Below, piece by piece: positions 16,712 to 24,992 of a stretch of 64,000 nt of DNA. The DNA lies in contig JBBEBG010000022.1 in NCBI GenBank assembly GCA_040882465.1, forward strand, positions 44,016 through 108,015, written 5' to 3'. The notes under the pieces are model-generated. The model did no database searches and was not told the origin of the DNA. It saw nothing but the letters and a program-made list of their open reading frames with translations. Made by a program: the position numbers and the translations under genes. Position 1 is the first letter of the stretch. The number at the start of each line of letters is the position of its first letter. Source of the stretch: Gemmatimonadota bacterium (GTDB taxonomy: Bacteria > Gemmatimonadota > Gemmatimonadetes > Longimicrobiales > Gaopeijiaceae).

Positions 16712-19369
16712 CTAACCCTTCCCGGCGGCCGACCCTGCAGTCGCGAGAGTGCGGGCAAACTCCTCTACGATAAACGACTCGATCAGGTCGCCGACCTTGA
16801 GATCGTTGAAGTTCGCGATCCCGATTCCGCATTCGAATCCTTCCCGCACTTCCTTCACGTCATCCTTGAAGCGCTTGAGCGAAACAATGTCGCCCGTATA
16901 CACCACCGATCCGTCGCGGATGATGCGGACCTTCCCCTTCCGGTCGATCGTTCCGTGAGTGACGTAACACCCCGCAATCGTCCCCACCTTGGAAATCCGG
17001 AAGAGCTCCCGAACCTCGGCCACGCCCGTGATCTTCTCGCGCTCTTCAGGAGAAAGAAGTCCCTCCATCGCCTTGGTGATGTCGTCCACGGCCTCGTAAA
17101 TGACGTCGTAGAGGTGGATTTCCACCCCGTCCCGTTCCGCGAGCACTCTCGCGTTGGCGTCGGGACGCACCCGGAAGCAAATGATGATCGCGCCCGCCGT
17201 CTCCGCGAGGAGGACGTCGGACTCGTTTACCGCGCCGACGCCGCGATGGATGATCTCGACCTTGACCTCCGGGGTGGAAAGCTGCTCGAGCGAGTCCGAA
17301 ACCGCCTGGACCGAACCGTCCGCGTCTGCTTTCACGACGATCGGGAGCGTGACGACTTTACCCTCGCGCATGTAGTGGGCTAGGTCGCCGAGCTTCACGC
17401 CACGCTCACGAATGCGGAGCTGCTTCTCCCGTTCGAGTCGCTGCCGGGTCTGAGCCACTTCCCCGGCGCGGACCGCGTCCAGTACCTGAAGCGTGTCCCC
17501 CGCCTGCGGAACGCCTGCGACGCCGAGCACCAGAGCAGGAATCCCGGGACGAGCTTCCTTCAACGACTTGCCCCGCTCGTCGAGCATCGCCCGCACGCGG
17601 CCGTCGAACTTCCCGCAGACGAAGGCATCGCCCACCCGGAGCGTTCCCCGCATCACGAGCACGGTGACGACCGGTCCCTTCCCGACGTCCAGCTTCGCCT
17701 CGATGACCGCCGCCGTCGCATCGCGGTCTGGATTCGCGGAGAGCTCGAGGACCTCCGCCTGTAACAAGATCTTTTCGAGGAGCTCGTCGATCCCCTTCCC
17801 CGACTTCGCCGAAACCTCGGCCGAGAGGACGTCGCCCCCGAATTCCTCCAGCGTCACGCCGTGCTTGAGAAGCTCCTGCTTCACCTTCATGGCGTTGGCC
17901 GAGGGGAGATCCACCTTGTTGATCGCCACGACGATCGGGACGCCCGCGTTTCGCGCGTGCGAGATCGCCTCCACCGTCTGGGGCATCACCGAGTCGTCGG
18001 CCGCGACCACGAGAACGACGATGTCCGTCACGTCCGCACCCCGGGCGCGCATCGCGGTGAAGGCGGCGTGACCCGGAGTGTCGAGGAAAGAAATCGTCCG
18101 CCCATCGTCCAGCACGACGTGGTAGGCGCCGATGTGCTGGGTGATTCCACCCGACTCGGCGGCGACGACGTTGGTCTTCCGGATCGAGTCGAGGAGGAGT
18201 GTCTTCCCGTGGTCTACGTGTCCCATGACCGTGACGACCGGGGGACGCGCGACGAGCTCGGACGGATCGTCCTCCTCGAGTTCTTCCCCCTCCTCGGCAT
18301 CAGCGTAACCTTCCTCGCGAACCGCTCGGAAATTGAAGGCTTCGAGGAGGAGCTCCAGCTGGTCGAAGTCGAGGCGTTGATTGATCGTGACCGGAAGGCC
18401 GAGGTTCTTGAATGCGGCGCCGACCAGCTCGGTCGACGAAACGTCGATGAGCTCGGAGAGCTCGGCGACGGTGAGGAACTCGTTCACCTTGACCGTCTTG
18501 GCTTCCTGCTCGGCCACGACGCGATCCTCCTCTTCCTGCGCCTCCCTCTCCTCACGCGTCGGTCCGCCCGCGCCTTTCTTCCGGCGCTTCTTTCCCCCTC
18601 CCTTCAGCTCCGCCATGACGCGCGTGATGTTGTCCTGCACGGCGTCCTGATCGACACGTTGGCGCTTCTTTCCCTTCTTCTTGACCTTCTTGCGGCCGTC
18701 CGGCGTGAACCCGTCCGCCTGAATGCGCACTTGCCCGCCCGGACCCGCGCTGGCGGCCGGAGTGGGGCGAACGGCGGGGGGCTCGGGTTGGACCGGCTCC
18801 ACGCGGACGCGTCGCGCCGGCCCACGATCGGCCGCGGCGGGGAGCGGGCTCATCTCCGGCATGCGCAGGCGCCGGCGGGGCTTGGCATCCTCCGCGTCGG
18901 CCTCGGCCGGCTCTCCGATTTCGGCCGAGATCGTCCCGTCGGGAACCTTCGCAGGCTCTTCGGATCCGGACCCGGCCTCGACGGCGGCTTCGTGCCCGAC
19001 CGCCGCCGAGACCTCCACAGCCTCATCCTGAGGAGCTTCGTCCCGGCGGGGCCCCTCGACCAGGTCCGACATGGACGTTTCCTCGACCGCGGGCGCTTCC
19101 AGTTCCGGCGGCGCGACGTCTTCTTCGGCCTTTCGGCGACGGCGGCGCTTCGCGGGCCCCTGGGACTCCTCCAAAGCGGCCTGGACGGCCGCGGAGGCCT
19201 CGCGCTTCCCGGCGCGGCGTTCCCGCTCGACACGGGCGAGGACGCGAGCGACATCCGCGTCACTCACGGGCGCGTCCCCATCGGGCACGGGTATCCCCAT
19301 CGCCCTCAGGAGGGCGAGGATCTCCTCGGAGGAGACCTTCAGCTCATCGGCTAGCTCAACGACCCGCAT
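16712..19369 (-). CDS. infB: Translation initiation factor IF-2
   Basis: An 885-residue IF-2. The N-terminus begins with the small IF2N fold (MRVVELADELKVSSEEILAL). A long charged, Ala/Glu/Lys-rich linker follows (about 60-290), then a second IF2N-like unit, the GTPase domain with GHVDHGKT and DTPGHAAFTAMR, and C-terminal domains II-IV that bind fMet-tRNA. The ATG at 19369 has AGGGAG upstream; a 59-residue in-frame extension before it is not family-like. Confidence 0.96.
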   Translation of the reverse strand: MRVVELADELKVSSEEILALLRAMGIPVPDGDAPVSDADVARVLARVERERRAGKREASAAVQAALEESQGPAKRRRRRKAEEDVAPPELEAPAVEETSMSDLVEGPRRDEAPQDEAVEVSAAVGHEAAVEAGSGSEEPAKVPDGTISAEIGEPAEADAEDAKPRRRLRMPEMSPLPAAADRGPARRVRVEPVQPEPPAVRPTPAASAGPGGQVRIQADGFTPDGRKKVKKKGKKRQRVDQDAVQDNITRVMAELKGGGKKRRKKGAGGPTREEREAQEEEDRVVAEQEAKTVKVNEFLTVAELSELIDVSSTELVGAAFKNLGLPVTINQRLDFDQLELLLEAFNFRAVREEGYADAEEGEELEEDDPSELVARPPVVTVMGHVDHGKTLLLDSIRKTNVVAAESGGITQHIGAYHVVLDDGRTISFLDTPGHAAFTAMRARGADVTDIVVLVVAADDSVMPQTVEAISHARNAGVPIVVAINKVDLPSANAMKVKQELLKHGVTLEEFGGDVLSAEVSAKSGKGIDELLEKILLQAEVLELSANPDRDATAAVIEAKLDVGKGPVVTVLVMRGTLRVGDAFVCGKFDGRVRAMLDERGKSLKEARPGIPALVLGVAGVPQAGDTLQVLDAVRAGEVAQTRQRLEREKQLRIRERGVKLGDLAHYMREGKVVTLPIVVKADADGSVQAVSDSLEQLSTPEVKVEIIHRGVGAVNESDVLLAETAGAIIICFRVRPDANARVLAERDGVEIHLYDVIYEAVDDITKAMEGLLSPEEREKITGVAEVRELFRISKVGTIAGCYVTHGTIDRKGKVRIIRDGSVVYTGDIVSLKRFKDDVKEVREGFECGIGIANFNDLKVGDLIESFIVEEFARTLATAGSAAGKG

Positions 19370-19380
19370 GCCCGCTCCCT

Positions 19381-19749
19381 CTATTTCTCCTGCGCTTCGA
19401 TGGATTCCCGGGCTTCCCCAGGTCCCGGCGGCGTCGGGGAAAGGCTCTCCAGGAGCCGCGCCGAAAAACCGCTTCTCCTGACCCCCGCGGCCGAGATCGG
19501 CCCGCCGCCGAGCGCCCTTCCGAGCGTCGCCCTTCCGGAGATCCATCGCACCGGCACCGTTCGGTGCCGCAGCATCCCCTGGATCTTCTCCAACTGCGTC
19601 GGGGAGGCGTCTCCGGCGAAGACTACAAGCGCCAATTCGCCCGCCCCGAGTGCCCGTCTCGTCTCCGCGACTCCCATCACCACCATTCCCGCCCTGTGGG
19701 CAAGACCCAAAAGCCCCAGGGCGTCAGCCTCCCCGGGGCTCCTCGGCAT
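19381..19749 (-). CDS. YlxQ-like protein (L7Ae/L30e fold)
   Basis: A 122-residue protein with the L7Ae-type pattern LGLLGLAHRAGMVVMGVAET, then LALVVFAGDASPTQLEKIQ and ALGGGPISAAGVRRSGFSARLLES. These are predicted RNA-binding proteins coded between nusA and infB in many bacteria. The ATG at 19749 lies inside the end of nusA (26-base overlap). The ylxR gene that often precedes it is absent. Confidence 0.82.
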   Translation of the reverse strand: MPRSPGEADALGLLGLAHRAGMVVMGVAETRRALGAGELALVVFAGDASPTQLEKIQGMLRHRTVPVRWISGRATLGRALGGGPISAAGVRRSGFSARLLESLSPTPPGPGEARESIEAQEK

Positions 19750-21148
19750 CTCCCGCTTCCTTCTGGTCGGCTGCGCGATCTGCGGACTCCGCCAGGGCGG
19801 CGGCGGAACGCTCGGCGCCTTCGAAGCTGGACGCCGCTTCCTCCTCCGCCGGTTCGTCAAGGACGGTGAGCTCGTCGATGATCCCAACGACCGTCTCCAC
19901 CGCGTCCGGCGGGAATCCCTCGATCCCGCGGAAGTCCTCGTCCTCAAGATCGATGATGTCCAGAAACGTACTATATCCGGCACTTTTCAGGGCCGCCAGA
20001 GCTTCATCGGGGAGGGTGAGCTCGGAGAGCGGGAAGTCCGAAGTTTCGAGGCTCTCCTCCTCGGGACGCCGCCCGAAGAGCGCCGCGCCGGCCCCCCTCT
20101 CGAGCCACTCCCGCGACCCGTACAGGTCGATCTGCCATCCAATGAGCTGGGAAGCCAAGCGCACGTTTTGGCCGTTCCGTCCGATCGCCAGCGAAAGTTG
20201 ATCCTCGTCCACGATGGCCGTGATCACCTGGCGTTCCGAATCGGAGATCACCTTGGAAACCCGCGCCGGGGCGAGCGCTCGCCGCGCGAAAACCTCCGGA
20301 TCAGGGTGCCAGGGAACGATGTCAATGCGCTCTCCCCCGAGCTCCGAGACGACGGCCTGGACGCGGGAGCCCTTGAGCCCGACGCATGCCCCGACGGGGT
20401 CAATAGACTCGTCGCGGGACCAGACGGCGATCTTCGTGCGGCCACCCACCTCGCGGGCGCGCTCCTTGATCTCGACGATTCCTTGGTAAATCTCAGGCAC
20501 CTCGAGCCGGAACAGCGCCTCCACGAAAAGTGGATCCGCGCGGGAGAGAATGAGCCTTGGCCCCTTCGGAGTTTCCTCGACCTTCTTGAGGACGGCCCGG
20601 ATCGGATCGCCCTGGCGGAAGCGCTCCCGCGGGTTTTGGTCTTTCCAGGGAATGATCGCCTCGGCGTCGCGCGCCCGGTTCAGCATCACGACGATCTTGC
20701 CGCGTTCGATCTGCTGGACCTCGCCGGAGAGGAGTTCACCGACCCGGTGCGCGAACTCTTCCCGCACCCGATCGCGCTCCCCTTCCCGCACGCGCTGGAC
20801 GATGCGCTGTTTCGTCGCCATCACCGCGTTTCGACCGAACTCCGAGAAGTCCACCGGGATCTCCATGACATCGCCGACCTCGAAGGTCGAGTCGTCCCAG
20901 CGGGCCTTTTCGAGCGAGATCTCGGCCGACGGGTCCTCTACGACCTCGACGACCCGCTTCAGCACGACGATGTCAATCTCCCCGCTGTCGTCGTCCAACT
21001 CGATCTCTGCCCGCACATTCGGACCGTGAATTCGAATGAGGCCGGCGAGGATCCCGTCCCTGATGAGGTCGTTCATCTCCTCGTTGGAGAGGCTCTTCGT
21101 GGCGGCCATGTCTCGAATGGCGGCGACAATTTGTCCGGCATTGGCCAT
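19724..21148 (-). CDS. nusA: Transcription termination/antitermination factor NusA
   Basis: A 474-residue NusA: N-terminal RNA polymerase-binding domain, S1 domain (about 130-200), two KH domains (RDESIDPVGACVGLKGSRVQ and LAIGRNGQNVRLASQL), and a short C-terminal helix-hairpin segment plus an Ala/Glu-rich tail. The ATG at 21148 begins MANAGQIV; the longer frame upstream lies inside rimP and is a shadow. It pauses RNA polymerase and aids rho-independent termination, so it could act on the attenuator in its own operon leader. Confidence 0.96.
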   Translation of the reverse strand: MANAGQIVAAIRDMAATKSLSNEEMNDLIRDGILAGLIRIHGPNVRAEIELDDDSGEIDIVVLKRVVEVVEDPSAEISLEKARWDDSTFEVGDVMEIPVDFSEFGRNAVMATKQRIVQRVREGERDRVREEFAHRVGELLSGEVQQIERGKIVVMLNRARDAEAIIPWKDQNPRERFRQGDPIRAVLKKVEETPKGPRLILSRADPLFVEALFRLEVPEIYQGIVEIKERAREVGGRTKIAVWSRDESIDPVGACVGLKGSRVQAVVSELGGERIDIVPWHPDPEVFARRALAPARVSKVISDSERQVITAIVDEDQLSLAIGRNGQNVRLASQLIGWQIDLYGSREWLERGAGAALFGRRPEEESLETSDFPLSELTLPDEALAALKSAGYSTFLDIIDLEDEDFRGIEGFPPDAVETVVGIIDELTVLDEPAEEEAASSFEGAERSAAALAESADRAADQKEAGDAEEPRGG

Positions 21149-21176
21149 GTGATCCCCTCCTCCCCAGATATTCGCG

Positions 21177-21686
21177 CTACTCTTCTGCGTCGCCCCAGCG
21201 GAAGACCAGGTTGGCGCGAACGATTTCGCTTCCCGGCACACGCACGAGGCCACCGCCGGCCTCGCGGACGGCAACCTCGAAGCCCTTCCCGTCGCTTCCT
21301 TCGTGCACTCCCTCGAGCATCCCTTCGAGCGCGCGCGGGGACGCTCGCCCCGTCGTGCGCAAGCGAACCTCCCGTCCCACGAAGCGCCGAAAGTCACGCT
21401 CACGCGTGAGCGGCCTTTCCACGCCCGGCGACGAAACCTCCAGCACATAGCGCTCCGGCACCGCCGGATGGCCGTCGAGCCACTCTTCGAGCGCCCTGCT
21501 CGCGCGGACGCAATCCGCGACCGTCACCCCCCTTCCCGGCTCCGAGGCCGGAAGGTCCACCCGAATGCGGAGAAGGGGCCGCCGCGGCGTCCCCCCCCAT
21601 TCGGCCTCTACCAACTCGAGCCCGAGCGCCTCGATTCGGCGATCGAGCCCGTCCGCCACCTCCGCAATCGGTTCCACCGGCCCCAT
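21177..21686 (-). CDS. rimP: Ribosome maturation factor RimP
   Basis: A 169-residue RimP, needed for 30S assembly. Family segments include ELVEAEWGG, RIRVDL, DCVRASRALEEWLD, YVLEVSSPGVERPLTRERDF and a C-terminal Sm-like barrel. It is the first gene of the rimP-nusA-ylxQ-infB operon. The ATG at 21686 has a GGGGAG-rich site; a longer frame to 21767 would run through the leader terminator. Confidence 0.93.
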   Translation of the reverse strand: MGPVEPIAEVADGLDRRIEALGLELVEAEWGGTPRRPLLRIRVDLPASEPGRGVTVADCVRASRALEEWLDGHPAVPERYVLEVSSPGVERPLTRERDFRRFVGREVRLRTTGRASPRALEGMLEGVHEGSDGKGFEVAVREAGGGLVRVPGSEIVRANLVFRWGDAEE

Positions 21687-21736
21687 TCCCCGGCTCCCCG
21701 CCGCCCTCTCCCGGCGTCCACCCGGACACCAGAGGT

Positions 21737-21760
21737 AAAAAAAAGCGGGGGCCACCCGCT
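21737..21760 (-). terminator. Intrinsic terminator/attenuator in the rimP operon leader
   Basis: On the minus strand a 6-bp GC-rich stem (21755-21760 with 21744-21749) is followed by eight Ts (21744-21737). It lies downstream of a strong promoter at 21810-21838 and about 50 bases before rimP, so it can end short leader transcripts as well as murA readthrough. Confidence 0.65.
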
Positions 21761-21809
21761 CCCCCACTCACGAAACAGCCGCCAGAACGGCAGCCTGTGA
21801 TTGGACACT

Positions 21810-21838
21810 ATGATACGCGAATCGGGTCCGCCTTTCAA
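21810..21838 (-). promoter_or_regulatory. Promoter of the rimP-nusA-infB operon
   Basis: TTGAAA (21833-21838) and TATCAT (21810-21815) are 17 bases apart on the minus strand. The -35 box overlaps the last codons of murA. Transcription should begin near 21803, giving a leader of about 117 bases that contains the terminator-like hairpin. Confidence 0.65.
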
Positions 21839-23118
21839 CCCCCGTCAATGCGTTGAATCTTCGCCCCGACGCCGCGCAGGCGCTCGTCAATTCGTTCATA
21901 ACCGCGCTCGATCTGCCGGATATTCTGGATTCGGCTCGTCCCTTCGGCAGCCAGCGCCGCCAAAAGCATGGCCATGCCGGCGCGGATATCGGGGCTCTCC
22001 AGCGGAGCGGCCCGGAGGGGAGCCGGACCGACCACCACGGCCCGGTGCGGGTCGCAAAGAATGATCTGAGCCCCCATCGCGACGAGCTTGTCGGTGAAGT
22101 ACATCCGAGACTCGAACATTTTCTCGTGGATCAGGACCGTACCCCGGCATTGGGTCGCGGTCACGAGTGCGATCGAAGTGAGGTCCGCCGGGAAGGCGGG
22201 CCAAGGACCGTCGTCGATTTTCGGCAGGTGCCCGAAGGCGTCGTGTCGGATCTCGCGGTCCCGATCTCCATGGACGACGAGGTCGTTCCCCGATACCTCG
22301 CATGCAACGCCGAGCCTCTGGAACGCGAGGAGAATCGAATCCAGGTGCGGAAGCGGCGCATCCTTTACGGTGAGGACGCTCCCGGTCACCGCCGCGAGCC
22401 CGATGAAGGAGCCCGTTTCGATGTGGTCCGCCTGAAGGTGATAGTCCGCGCCTCCCAGCCGGGAGACCCCTTCAATCTCGAGGACGTGGGTGCCGACGCC
22501 TTCGATATGGGCGCCCATCGCCTGAAGGAGGGCACAAAGGTCCTGAACATGCGGCTCCGCGGCCGCGTTTCTGAGACGCGTTTCCCCCTCCGCCAGGACT
22601 GCCGCCATCACCGCGTTTTCCGTCGCGGTCACGGAGGGTTCGTCCAGGAAGATATCGGCGCCCTTGAGCTTTCCCGTGACCTCGAAGCCGTGCGAATCCA
22701 GGGTCACTTGCGCCCCCAGACCGCGGAAGGCGACAAAGTGCGTGTCGAGACGCCGCCTCCCGATCACGTCTCCCCCCGGGGGTGCGAGCGATGCCCTCCC
22801 CATCCGTGCGAGGAGGGGACCGGCGGCGAGAATCGAGGCACGGATCCGCTCCGCGAATCGTGCGTCCGGGGTGGAGCTCTCGATGTCGCGGGCCTCGATG
22901 CGCACGGCATTCGGGCCGACCCACTCCACGAACGCACCGAGCGACGCGATCATCTCGAGGAGCGTCTCTACGTCGCGGATCCGCGGCACGTTTTCGAGGG
23001 TGACCGGCTCGGCGGTCAGAAGGGCCGCGGAAATGCAAGGGAGCGCCGCGTTTTTGTTGCCGGTGGGCCGGATCTCCCCGGAGAGACGGTGTCCTCCCTC
23101 GACCAAGAACACGGACAT
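21835..23118 (-). CDS. murA: UDP-N-acetylglucosamine 1-carboxyvinyltransferase
   Basis: A 427-residue MurA that adds enolpyruvate to UDP-GlcNAc in the first committed step of peptidoglycan synthesis. The TGNKNAALPCISAALLT segment, the LDTHFVAFRGLGA segment and the C-terminal DIRAGMAMLLAALAAEGTS are typical. The catalytic-loop residue that is usually Cys (Cys115 of E. coli, the fosfomycin target) is Asp117 here, in PPGGDVIGRR. Asp at this place is known in naturally fosfomycin-resistant enzymes such as that of Mycobacterium tuberculosis. The ATG at 23118 is chosen over a TTG at 23160. Confidence 0.95.
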   Translation of the reverse strand: MSVFLVEGGHRLSGEIRPTGNKNAALPCISAALLTAEPVTLENVPRIRDVETLLEMIASLGAFVEWVGPNAVRIEARDIESSTPDARFAERIRASILAAGPLLARMGRASLAPPGGDVIGRRRLDTHFVAFRGLGAQVTLDSHGFEVTGKLKGADIFLDEPSVTATENAVMAAVLAEGETRLRNAAAEPHVQDLCALLQAMGAHIEGVGTHVLEIEGVSRLGGADYHLQADHIETGSFIGLAAVTGSVLTVKDAPLPHLDSILLAFQRLGVACEVSGNDLVVHGDRDREIRHDAFGHLPKIDDGPWPAFPADLTSIALVTATQCRGTVLIHEKMFESRMYFTDKLVAMGAQIILCDPHRAVVVGPAPLRAAPLESPDIRAGMAMLLAALAAEGTSRIQNIRQIERGYERIDERLRGVGAKIQRIDGG

Positions 23119-23325
23119 GGGACGCGGCGGCTCCGAGCTGAGTCTAGTGTTCCCGGTCAACGCCGGCGGGGGAGATCGCGCCCCCGCAACCCCGCTTGCG
23201 CTCCGGGTCCGCGGAAGTTATCCGGGCACCCGAGCCGGTACAACCGGCAGGCGCCGGTCCCCCCGAGCCTCCGGGAAAGCACGGGGGAGTGGAACGTTTT
23301 CACCCCTGGCCGCTATTCTGAAACC

Positions 23326-23937
23326 ATGACCCTCCTCCTCGCACCCCAGGTCGCGATACCACCGGACACGGTCGTCACGGTCGCCGCTCGGGATGCGGTG
23401 GACGTCCTGTTCGCCATCGCGGCCGGCTGTGTAGCCGCGACCTTTTTCGCCGTCTTGCTTCTCCTGGTGGCCGTCTTTTTCCAGGTCCGAACGGCGGGAA
23501 AGTCCCTGGAATCGTTCCGACACAAGGTGTCGGTGGACCCGGGTGTGGAGAGCCTGCGAAAAACCGCCGCGAATGTGGAAGCCATGTCGGATACCCTGCG
23601 GAGCGAGGTCTCCCGCCTCTCCGCTTCGTTCTCTCAACTCTCGGACCGGCTGACCCAGGCTTCGGATCGCATGGAGGAGCGCATCGAGGACTTCAACGCG
23701 CTGCTCGAGGTCGTCCAGGGAGAGGCCGAGGATGCCTTCATCGAGGGCGCGGCGACGGCCCGGGGCGTACGGGCTGGGCTGGGGAAGCTCGGCGCCGGAG
23801 AACGCCCCCGCCGTCGGCGCGCGCGTCCCTCCGGCAACGACCGGGACCACCCCTTCGAGGGCCGCCCGGTGGACGCACACTCCGGCGACCCGGGGCTGGG
23901 GGAAGGGAACCCGGGCGGGGAGGAGAACAAAAGCTGA
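23326..23937 (+). CDS. DUF948-like membrane-anchored protein
   Basis: A 203-residue protein with one membrane helix (about residues 24-47), a predicted coiled coil (about 55-130) with SVDPGVESLRKTAANVEAMSDTL, and a disordered, Arg/Gly-rich tail. The layout fits the DUF948/YtxG group, whose function is not settled. It is divergent from murA across 207 bases in which I see no other gene. The next gene starts within its stop codon. Confidence 0.7.
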   Translation: MTLLLAPQVAIPPDTVVTVAARDAVDVLFAIAAGCVAATFFAVLLLLVAVFFQVRTAGKSLESFRHKVSVDPGVESLRKTAANVEAMSDTLRSEVSRLSASFSQLSDRLTQASDRMEERIEDFNALLEVVQGEAEDAFIEGAATARGVRAGLGKLGAGERPRRRRARPSGNDRDHPFEGRPVDAHSGDPGLGEGNPGGEENKS

Positions 23938-24992
23938 GCGCGAGGGAAGCCCCGCACCCCGATCGAGAGGCGCGCCGAGGGTTCGCCGCGTTCTTTTCCC
24001 TCGCTCTCGGGTCGCTAGTCTGGGCCGCGATCTGGCTCCTTCTCACTCCGGAACAAGCGTGGGCGTGGGGCCCCGCGACCCACATCGCCATCGGTGAGGC
24101 GGTCCTCTCTTCGCTCCACCTTCTCCCGCCCGCGATCCAGAGCCTCCTCGAACGGCACCGCCTCCCATTCCTCTACGGCTCCGTCGCGGCGGACATCTCC
24201 TTCGCCAAAAAATACGCCCCGATCGGCCGGCACTCCCACCACTGGCACATCGGCGAGGAGATCCTCGAAAGTGCAGACTCCGAGTCGCTCCGGGCCGTTG
24301 GATTCGGCTATCTGTCGCACCTCGCGGCGGACACGATTGCGCACAACTACTTCGTTCCCAGGCGTCTCCTCCTGACGAGCGGCACCGACGCCGTCGGGCA
24401 CACGTACTGGGAACACCGGATGGACGTGCACCTGGGAAAGCGCTTCGGGTGGGAAGCGAGGCGCGTCGTCCTCTTCCACGACCACTCCGAGGCCGACGAG
24501 CTCTTCGACCGCGTCCTCTCGCGGACTCTCTTCTCCTTCCAGACCAACCGCCGCCTCTTCCGAGGAATGATCGCTTTCCAGGACGACGCCCGATGGCAGC
24601 AGGTCTTCGAAGGAATCCTGCGGCGGTCGCGCTTCGACTTGCCGACCGACATGCGGGACGAATACCTGAGGCTCTCGTACGACTACGTGATGGACTACCT
24701 GGCCGAAGGGGGGCAGGCGCGGGCGGCGGGGCTCGATCCGATCGGCGAGGCGAATCTCAGGCTCTCGAAGGCGGTGCGGCGGGAAGCGCGCGAAGAGGGC
24801 GGGCGGCTCGACCCCCGCGAGCTCGACGAGGTCGCGAGAGAGTTCTTCCCCCTCCCTTCCACCCCCCTCCTCTACGTCCCACGCGCCCGCGGGATCGAAG
24901 TCCCCGGGCTCCGGAATCTCACGGAGCCAGCTTCCGAGCGAGAAGCCGAGCCACTTCCCCAGGGTCGGCCTTCCCCCGAGAGCTCTTCATGA
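23934..24992 (+). CDS. Zinc-dependent phospholipase C-like protein, CTG start
   Basis: A 352-residue protein with an N-terminal hydrophobic segment followed by AWAWGPATHIAIGE, the place where mature PlcC-type enzymes begin with a zinc-binding Trp. Further His/Asp-rich blocks follow: AADISFAKKY, GRHSHHWHIGEE, YLSHLAADTIAHNYF and HTYWEHRMD. These fit PF00882. No ATG, GTG or TTG precedes the conserved N-terminus; a CTG at 23934 lies eight bases after GGGGAGGAG and overlaps the previous stop as CTGA. Its last 74 bases overlap gatB tail to tail. Confidence 0.78.
   Translation: MSAREAPHPDREARRGFAAFFSLALGSLVWAAIWLLLTPEQAWAWGPATHIAIGEAVLSSLHLLPPAIQSLLERHRLPFLYGSVAADISFAKKYAPIGRHSHHWHIGEEILESADSESLRAVGFGYLSHLAADTIAHNYFVPRRLLLTSGTDAVGHTYWEHRMDVHLGKRFGWEARRVVLFHDHSEADELFDRVLSRTLFSFQTNRRLFRGMIAFQDDARWQQVFEGILRRSRFDLPTDMRDEYLRLSYDYVMDYLAEGGQARAAGLDPIGEANLRLSKAVRREAREEGGRLDPRELDEVAREFFPLPSTPLLYVPRARGIEVPGLRNLTEPASEREAEPLPQGRPSPESSS

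Noticed and set aside
21853..23937. Plus-strand open frame of 694 codons opposite murA joining the DUF948-like gene
   Set aside because: Only the last 203 codons from 23326 are protein-like with a membrane helix; the rest is opposite murA.
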